This document shows, one piece after another, positions 56,427 to 64,000 of a stretch of DNA of 64,000 bases; within the stretch, counting starts at the first letter, position 1, and every line of letters starts with the position of its first letter. Below the pieces are notes generated by a model. That model worked only from the letters and a program-made list of their open reading frames with translations. It had not been told where the DNA came from and did no database searches. Source of the stretch: Nocardioides panaciterrulae (GTDB taxonomy: Bacteria; Actinomycetota; Actinomycetes; Propionibacteriales; Nocardioidaceae); NCBI RefSeq assembly GCF_013409645.1, contig NZ_JACCBG010000001.1, positions 2,163,501 to 2,227,500 on the forward strand, written 5' to 3'. The position numbers and the translations under genes were made by a program.

Positions 56427-57411
56427 CGTGCCCCTCGTCGAGCCGGCGTCGGCGCTCGCTCGAGCCCCGCCACCCCTCGACGGGCAGCCCGAACTTCGCG
56501 ACCAGGCGGTCGGTGAAGGGCGCCTCGTGCAGGCGGACCAGTCGCACCGGGCTGTGGCCGCGCCGCACCTCGATCCGGGCGCCGGGCGGCAGGTCGACCG
56601 CGCGCCGCCCGTCGCACCACAGCACGCCGGCCCCGTCGGTGCGCGCCAGCAGCTCCACGGCGAGCACGGAGGTCGGAGCGACCACCATCGGCCGGGCGAA
56701 CAGCGCGTGGGCGCTGATCGGCACCATCAGCAGCGCCTCGACGCCCGGCCACACCACCGGCCCGCCGGCGCTGAAGTTGTAGGCCGTGGAGCCGGTGGGG
56801 GTGGCACAGACGACACCGTCGCAGCCCCAGCGCGACAGCGGGCGGCCGTCGATCTCCACGACCACCTCGAGCATCCGCTCCCGGGCGGCCTTCTCGACGC
56901 TGGCCTCGTTCAGCGCGAACGTGCTGGTCACCACCTCGCCGTCACGGTAGACCCGCACGTCGAGCGTCATCCGCTCCTCCGCGGAGTAGCGCCGGTGGAC
57001 GATCGCGTCGATGGTGGACTCGACGTCGTCGTGCTCGGCCTCGGCGAGGAAGCCGACGTGGCCGAGGTTCACCCCCAGGACCGGGGTGCCGGTGACGTGG
57101 GTCAGCTCGGCGGCGCGCAGGATGGTCCCGTCCCCGCCGATGACCAGGACCAGCTCGCAGTCCACGGACGCGCTCGGGTCCTCCTCGGCCAGCTCCAGCG
57201 GCGGGTCGAACTGGTCGGGCGTGACCTGGAGATCCTGCGCCTCGCCGGCGAGCAGCCGCACCGCGATGCCGTGACCGGTCAGCGCCTTGCAGAACGACCG
57301 GGCCACCTCGCGCGCCTCGTCACGGCCGGTGTGGGCGAGCAGCAGGACGCGACGCGGCGTGCTCTCGCCGCGCGTGGGCGGCGAGGCGGGCGGGGTGCTG
57401 GGCTCGTTCAC
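56419..57411 (-). CDS. nadK: NAD kinase
   Basis: 330 residues from GTG 57411, overlapping the tlyA stop. The key motif is LVIGGDGTILRAAE (GGDGT) and the NE/D motif follows as SVEKAARERML region; GVVCATPTGSTAYNFSAGGP is the second conserved loop. It phosphorylates NAD to NADP. A disordered 20-residue N-terminus is present. The tlyA-nadK-recN order is the classic actinobacterial one. Confidence 0.96.
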   Translation of the reverse strand: MNEPSTPPASPPTRGESTPRRVLLLAHTGRDEAREVARSFCKALTGHGIAVRLLAGEAQDLQVTPDQFDPPLELAEEDPSASVDCELVLVIGGDGTILRAAELTHVTGTPVLGVNLGHVGFLAEAEHDDVESTIDAIVHRRYSAEERMTLDVRVYRDGEVVTSTFALNEASVEKAARERMLEVVVEIDGRPLSRWGCDGVVCATPTGSTAYNFSAGGPVVWPGVEALLMVPISAHALFARPMVVAPTSVLAVELLARTDGAGVLWCDGRRAVDLPPGARIEVRRGHSPVRLVRLHEAPFTDRLVAKFGLPVEGWRGSSERRRRLDEGHDA

Positions 57412-58247
57412 GGCTCCACCTTCTCACCCGCCGCCCCCGGTGGGGCGGCGGCCCGGACAACCGCGTGGACGTGGTCGGCGTCGATGGCCGGCGGCGCGTG
57501 GCGCAGCCACAGGAAGAACTCGACGTTGCCGGAGGGGCCGGGCAGCGGACTGGTCGTGACCGCCTGCGCGCCCCAGCCGCGCTGCGCCGCCGCCTCGGCG
57601 ACGGCGGTCACCGCCTCGGCTCGCAGGACCGGGTCGCGCACGACGCCCCCCTTGCCGAGCCGCTCCTTGCCGACCTCGAACTGGGGCTTGACCATGAGCG
57701 CGAGGTCACCGTCGGGGGCGGTCACGCCGATCAACGCGTCCAGCACCAAGCCGAGGGAGATGAACGACAGGTCACCGACCACGAGGTCGACCGGTCCCCC
57801 GATGGTCTCGGTCGTGAGCTCGCGCACGTTGGTGCGGTCGTGGACGACCACCCGCTCGTCCTGCTGCAGCTTCCAGGCCAGCTGGCCGTAACCGACGTCC
57901 ACCGCGACCACCTGGCCGGCGCCGTGGCGCAGCAGCACGTCGGTGAAGCCGCCCGTGGACGCGCCGGCGTCCAGGCAGCGCCGGCCCTGGACGACCAGGC
58001 CCGCGGGCTCGAACGCGGCCAGCGCCCCGGCGAGCTTGTGGCCACCGCGGGAGACGTAGTCGGGGCGGTCGGGATCGTCGGCCACCACGAGGGCGACGTC
58101 GGTGGTGACGCCGGTGGCCGGCTTGGTGGCGAGCGCGCCCTGGACCTTGACCCGGCGGGCGGCGATCAGCTCACTGGCGTGCTCGCGCGACCTGGCCAGC
58201 CCGCGGCGGACCAGCTCGGCGTCCAGGCGGAGACGGCGTGGCGGCAC
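57408..58247 (-). CDS. tlyA: TlyA family rRNA 2'-O-methyltransferase
   Basis: 279 residues from GTG 58247. An N-terminal S4 domain (LDAELVRRGLARSREHASELI) precedes an FtsJ-like methyltransferase with RRCLDAGASTGGFTDVLLRHGA and VVAVDVGYGQLAWKL as SAM-binding motifs, then VGDLSFISLG and MVKPQFEVGKERLG, containing the K-D-K-E residues. In mycobacteria TlyA makes 2'-O-methylcytidine in 16S and 23S rRNA and its loss gives capreomycin resistance. First gene of the tlyA-nadK-recN chain. Confidence 0.94.
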   Translation of the reverse strand: MPPRRLRLDAELVRRGLARSREHASELIAARRVKVQGALATKPATGVTTDVALVVADDPDRPDYVSRGGHKLAGALAAFEPAGLVVQGRRCLDAGASTGGFTDVLLRHGAGQVVAVDVGYGQLAWKLQQDERVVVHDRTNVRELTTETIGGPVDLVVGDLSFISLGLVLDALIGVTAPDGDLALMVKPQFEVGKERLGKGGVVRDPVLRAEAVTAVAEAAAQRGWGAQAVTTSPLPGPSGNVEFFLWLRHAPPAIDADHVHAVVRAAAPPGAAGEKVEP

Positions 58248-58252
58248 GTCGG

Positions 58253-58483
58253 TCAGCGCGTGGGCTGCTGGCCGGCGGCGGCCTCGGCGTCGAGGGCGCG
58301 GCGCAGCTGCTCGTGGGCGGTCTCGAAGACCCCGACGTGCTCCTCGATCGGACGCTCCTCGAGCTCCTCGACCGCCGCGATCACCTCGTCGACCCGCGGC
58401 ACCCCCGTGCGGACCCGCTCGGCCTCGACCGGGCCGGCGGCCGCGCTCTGGGCCGCCTCGTCGGCCGGCAGCTCCTCAGTCAT
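58253..58483 (-). CDS. Small acidic conserved hypothetical protein
   Basis: 76 residues. The sequence is Glu/Ala-rich and helical, with VDEVIAAVEELEERPIEEHV and FETAHEQLRRALDAEA. Similar small proteins lie between the HAD phosphatase and tlyA in many Actinobacteria. There are five bases between its stop and the tlyA start codon. No function is known. Confidence 0.78.
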   Translation of the reverse strand: MTEELPADEAAQSAAAGPVEAERVRTGVPRVDEVIAAVEELEERPIEEHVGVFETAHEQLRRALDAEAAAGQQPTR

Positions 58484-58513
58484 GGTTCGAGCCTATCCCC
58501 CGCGACCTCCCGC

Positions 58514-59512
58514 TCACGGTGCGGGCGCGCGCAGCCCGTCGACCCGGGGCGGCTCGCCGGTGCGGTCGCGGTGGTCCCACGCCGCGACGGCGACCACCCG
58601 CCACCAGTCCGGCACCGAGCCGTCCCCGGAGACCGCCAGCCGACCCTCGGCCACCCTCGCCGCCCACCCGCCGAGCCGCCAGGCGTCGCCGTCCTGCTCG
58701 GGCGCCGGCTGCGGCTCGTTGAGCCCTCCGAGGTCGGGGCTGAGGTAGGTCGGCCGCTCCTCGGGCCTGGCGGCGACCAGCTCCGGCAACCCGGTCACCC
58801 CGGTCAGCACCAGCAGCGAGTCCACGCCGGCGTTGCGGGCTCCGGCGATGTCGGTGTCCAGCCGGTCACCGACCATCAGCGGGTGGGTGCCACCGACCCG
58901 GCGGACGGTCTCGTCGAGCAGCGGCCGCGCGGGCTTGCCGGCGACGTCGGGTTCGACGCCGCTGAAGCGACGCAGCATCGCGACCAGGACACCGTGCCCC
59001 GGGGCCGCGCCGTACGCCGTGGGAAAGGTCATGTCGGTGTTGCTGGCGACCCAGGGCAGCCCGTCGCGGATCCGCACCGCCGCCCGCATGACGTCGCGCC
59101 AGACGGCGTCGGGGTCGTAGCCGGTGACGATGGCCTCGGCGTCGGCCTCGACCCGCACCGGCTCCAGGTCCTGCTCCCGCAGGGCGGTCTCGAGACCGGC
59201 GGCACCGAGGAGGGCGATGCGCGCGCCCGCCCCGAACCGGTCGCGCAGCACCCGGGCGGCCGCCTGCGAGGAGGTCACCACGTCCTGCTCGCCGGCCGGG
59301 ACGCCCAGGTCGGCGAGGTGCGCGGCCACCACCGCGGCGGGACGCGAGGCGTTGTTGGTGATGTAGGCGAGTCGCAGCCCGGCCTTGGCCGCCGACGCCA
59401 GGTGGTCGGGCGCACCCGGCACCGCCTCACCGTCGATGTAGACGACCCCGTCGAGGTCGAGCATCGCCAGGTCGTAGGCATCGTGCAGGGGGGACTCGGA
59501 CGCGCCGAGCAT
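58514..59512 (-). CDS. HAD-superfamily IIA hydrolase
   Basis: 332 residues from ATG 59512, chosen because GAGGAG lies six bases upstream. HAD motif I is YDLAMLDLDGVVYIDGE (DxDGV), motif II LAYITNNASRPA, motif III near KPARPLLDE, and motif IV HPLMVGDRLDTDIAGARNAGVDS is read here as MVGDRLDTDIAGA. Class IIA members are NagD/PGP-like sugar or nucleotide phosphatases. The C-terminal 60 residues are an actinobacteria-type extension of unknown use. It is divergent from the DUF1015 gene. Confidence 0.9.
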   Translation of the reverse strand: MLGASESPLHDAYDLAMLDLDGVVYIDGEAVPGAPDHLASAAKAGLRLAYITNNASRPAAVVAAHLADLGVPAGEQDVVTSSQAAARVLRDRFGAGARIALLGAAGLETALREQDLEPVRVEADAEAIVTGYDPDAVWRDVMRAAVRIRDGLPWVASNTDMTFPTAYGAAPGHGVLVAMLRRFSGVEPDVAGKPARPLLDETVRRVGGTHPLMVGDRLDTDIAGARNAGVDSLLVLTGVTGLPELVAARPEERPTYLSPDLGGLNEPQPAPEQDGDAWRLGGWAARVAEGRLAVSGDGSVPDWWRVVAVAAWDHRDRTGEPPRVDGLRAPAP

Positions 59513-59560
59513 GCAGACCTCCTCGGGGGTGGGCACCTGTCAGCACCCTACGATGCTCCG

Positions 59561-60700
59561 ATGGACGAGAGCAGCGTGGTCACCCCGCCGTACCTGGCCG
59601 GGCCGCTCCGCCTGCTGCCGTTCCGGGCGCTGATGCTCTCCCCCGCCCGGATCGGCGACCCGTCGTCCGCCCGCGCCTTCGTCCGGCCCTACCGCGACGT
59701 CGCCGACCGGCTGCGCCGCTGGGAGCGGACCGGACAGGTGCGCCACGACTCCGAGCCCGCGATCTACCTGCACGAGTACACCGCCGGCGGCATCACGGTC
59801 CGGGGCCTGGTGGGCGCGCTGGACCTCTCCCACCGGGCGGTCACGCGTGGTGAGCGTGCGGTGTTCCCCCACGAGGGCATCCACCCGCTCCAGGTGGCCG
59901 ACCTCGCGGACCGGATGCTCGAGATGCAGGTCAATCCGGCGCCGATCCTGCTCGTGCACCGCGGCCATGCCGCGGTGCGGGGCATCGTCGAGGAGCTGCT
60001 CGAGACCGAGCCCGACCACGCCTTCACCGACCGTGGCGGCCAGCGGCACCGCGTCTGGGCGGTGCGCGGGACCGACCAGCTGGCGGCCCTGGACGACGCG
60101 TTGGCGGGCTCCCGCGCGCTGATCGCCGACGGTCACCACCGCTATGCGGCCTACCTGCGGCTGCAGGAGGAGGCGCCCGGCGGCCCCGGCGACCTCGGTC
60201 TCGCGATGCTCGTGGACCAGGACGACACGCCGCTCTTCCTCGGCCCCATCCACCGGGTGCTCGCCGGCACCACCCTGGACCAGCTGGAGTCCGCGGCCGC
60301 GCGCTCGGGCGCGACCTTCGACCGCACGACCGAGGCACAGGCGGTGGCCCGCCTGGGCCCCGACACGCTGGCCGCCACCGACGGTGTCGCCTGGGCCTCG
60401 GTGCACCTCGAGGTCCCCCGCAACCGGGCCGCCGTCGAGGTCGTGCACGAACAGCTGGTCCCGGCGCTGCCCGTTCGGCCGGACGAGGTCGGCCGGCACC
60501 ACTCGGTGGAGGACGCCCTGGCCCAGGTGCGCGCCGGCTCGGGCGTGGCGCTGCTGTTGCCGGCCCCGGACTTCGACCTCGTGCTCAGGATCGTCGCGGC
60601 CGGCCGGCTGCTGCCCGAGAAGGCCACGTCGTTCCAGCCCAAGCCGCACCTCGGGGTGCTCATCCGGTCCCTGCGCGACGAACCAGTCGCCCGCCGCTGA
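59561..60700 (+). CDS. DUF1015 family protein (HD-related, unknown function)
   Basis: 379 residues from ATG 59561. No Shine-Dalgarno is present; TACGAT at 59549-59554 would be a -10 box placing the transcript start at the ATG, so it is probably leaderless. DUF1015 signatures are LPFRALMLSPAR, IYLHEYTAGGITVRGLVGAL, FPHEGIH and LIADGHHRYAAYL. Related proteins are annotated as possible SerB-linked regulators, but no function is proven. Its 3' end overlaps the convergent SSB-like gene by 41 bases. Confidence 0.85.
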   Translation: MDESSVVTPPYLAGPLRLLPFRALMLSPARIGDPSSARAFVRPYRDVADRLRRWERTGQVRHDSEPAIYLHEYTAGGITVRGLVGALDLSHRAVTRGERAVFPHEGIHPLQVADLADRMLEMQVNPAPILLVHRGHAAVRGIVEELLETEPDHAFTDRGGQRHRVWAVRGTDQLAALDDALAGSRALIADGHHRYAAYLRLQEEAPGGPGDLGLAMLVDQDDTPLFLGPIHRVLAGTTLDQLESAAARSGATFDRTTEAQAVARLGPDTLAATDGVAWASVHLEVPRNRAAVEVVHEQLVPALPVRPDEVGRHHSVEDALAQVRAGSGVALLLPAPDFDLVLRIVAAGRLLPEKATSFQPKPHLGVLIRSLRDEPVARR

Positions 60701-61031
60701 CCTCGACCTCGCACCGCGAGGCGGTCGCGCCCCCCGCCCGGAAGAAGCGCCGCCGCAGCGCGCCGGACACCTCGACCTGGTCGCCCTCGCACCAGGTGGC
60801 CACCGACCGGCGCACCCGGCCGGCCCAGACCGCGCAGTCGAGGACGTCGACGCTCTGCCGCGAACCACCGCGGCCGCCGGCGCGGGGCACGACGAGGCGG
60901 AACGTCCACACCACGTCACCACTGGGCAGGACCCGTTCCTCCGGCGCCCGCGACACCCGCCCCGCCAATCGGACCTCGTTGCAGGGCTCCGTCCCGACAG
61001 CCGCCCGCCGGTTCCCCTTCGGTGCGCTCAT
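60660..61031 (-). CDS. Single-stranded DNA-binding-like protein (OB fold)
   Basis: 123 residues from ATG 61031, with GGGAGG nine bases upstream. The OB fold is recognisable: NEVRLAGRVSRAPEERVLPSG, WTFRLVVPRA, DVLDCAVWAGRVRRSVATW and VEVSGALRRRFF. It lacks the acidic C-terminal tip of canonical SSB, so it is more likely an accessory SSB paralogue. It lies between the DUF1015 gene (overlap) and the rRNA terminator. Confidence 0.8.
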   Translation of the reverse strand: MSAPKGNRRAAVGTEPCNEVRLAGRVSRAPEERVLPSGDVVWTFRLVVPRAGGRGGSRQSVDVLDCAVWAGRVRRSVATWCEGDQVEVSGALRRRFFRAGGATASRCEVEVSGGRLVRRAGTG

Positions 61032-61152
61032 CGCCCCTCACCTCCCGGCACCAGCCTGCCGCCGGTCCGGGCGGCACGCGGCCCATCAGGCCCACGCTGG
61101 GGAGAAGGCGGCGGGACGGGTCGTTGTGGACGAGATCCGGGCCGCAAATGTG

Positions 61153-61188
61153 CAGGAGGGCCACCCCTGTTGCGGGGTGGCCCTCCTG
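61153..61188 (-). terminator. rRNA operon terminator
   Basis: A perfect 15-bp stem (arms 61153-61167 and 61174-61188) with the six-base loop TGTTGC, placed eight bases after the 3' end of 5S rRNA on the minus strand. No long T tract follows. Confidence 0.85.
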
Positions 61189-61196
61189 GAATGTTT

Positions 61197-61314
61197 GTCC
61201 GGCGGCGTCCTACTCTCCCACAGCCTCGCGACTGCAGTACCATCGGCGCTGAAAGGCTTAACTTCCGGGTTCGGGATGGGACCGGGTGTTTCCCTTTCGC
61301 TATGGCCGCCGTAA
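61197..61314 (-). rRNA. rrf: 5S ribosomal RNA
   Basis: About 118 bases. The minus strand reads TTACGGCGGCCATAGCG at the 5' end, with CCCGGTCCCATCCCGAAC and GATGGTACTGCA in the interior, and GGGAGAGTAGGACGCCGCC near the 3' end; the ends pair to form helix I. It follows 23S by about 180 bases in the same operon. Confidence 0.96.
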
Positions 61315-61491
61315 CTCTGGCGGAGACACACACATCCCACACACACGGTGTCAGGGGGTGTCTCCAAGCTGGAGTGTTCGACTCATATATTGAGTTCTCA
61401 TGACCAACGGCTTGTTGGTTGGGAACTGCGTAGTGGACGCGTAGCACACACCGCATGCGGTGTCTCGTGGTGTTGTGGTGATGTGGTTGTG

Positions 61492-64000
<2,509 letters not shown>

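Overview
This is a high-GC actinobacterial chromosome segment. Gene order and protein sequences point to the Propionibacteriales, most likely Nocardioides or a close relative; the genus is inferred, not shown. Almost every gene has GTG/ATG starts, short or overlapping junctions and clear homologues in other Actinobacteria. The window ends inside an rRNA operon, with 5S and most of 23S on the minus strand.

Region 1 (1-9.1 kb, minus strand) is a conserved core block: two MerR regulators, a bifunctional-nuclease-family protein, a GarA/OdhI-like FHA protein, gcvH, two DUF881 proteins around a small basic membrane protein, and a CDP-alcohol phosphatidyltransferase. As I recall it, this matches the Mycobacterium tuberculosis Rv1822-Rv1830 order. 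Two CNNM/CorC-type transporters follow, with a structured 5' leader that hides the Shine-Dalgarno, and then a 3-hydroxyisobutyrate-dehydrogenase-like enzyme.

Region 2 (9.3-27 kb) is accessory. After a PPOX protein and a beta-CASP nuclease comes tRNA-Pro(GGG) with a probable decayed tyrosine-integrase tail. Next are a sulfatase and its formylglycine-generating enzyme, a baeRF protein, TerC under a yybP-ykoY-like manganese riboswitch, and a diacylglycerol kinase. The highlight is a light-sensing cluster: a CarH/LitR-type B12 photoreceptor regulator divergent from an ECF-like sigma factor, a heliorhodopsin and a SOUL haem protein. The heliorhodopsin carries an in-frame TAG just before helix 7, yet the downstream part with the retinal lysine is intact. 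Further along are TerD, a small gene with a perfect SOS box, a secreted 5'-nucleotidase and a patatin.

Region 3 (27-61 kb) is a second conserved core block, read on the minus strand from about 59.5 kb down to 28 kb: HAD hydrolase, tlyA, nadK, recN, steA, mctB-like, pyrG, NUDIX, ald, xerD, a Ski2-like helicase, parA, scpA, scpB, an RluB-type synthase, tyrA, cmk, plsC and der. It resembles M. tuberculosis Rv1694-Rv1713. An aminopeptidase N gene lies inside it on the plus strand. An adenylate-cyclase/AAA+ regulator gene is split by an ISL3-family element with an 8-bp target duplication; removing the element restores a 1206-residue frame.

Region 4 (59.5-64 kb) holds a DUF1015 protein, an SSB-like protein, a strong terminator, 5S rRNA and partial 23S rRNA. 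No CRISPR array or prophage was seen.
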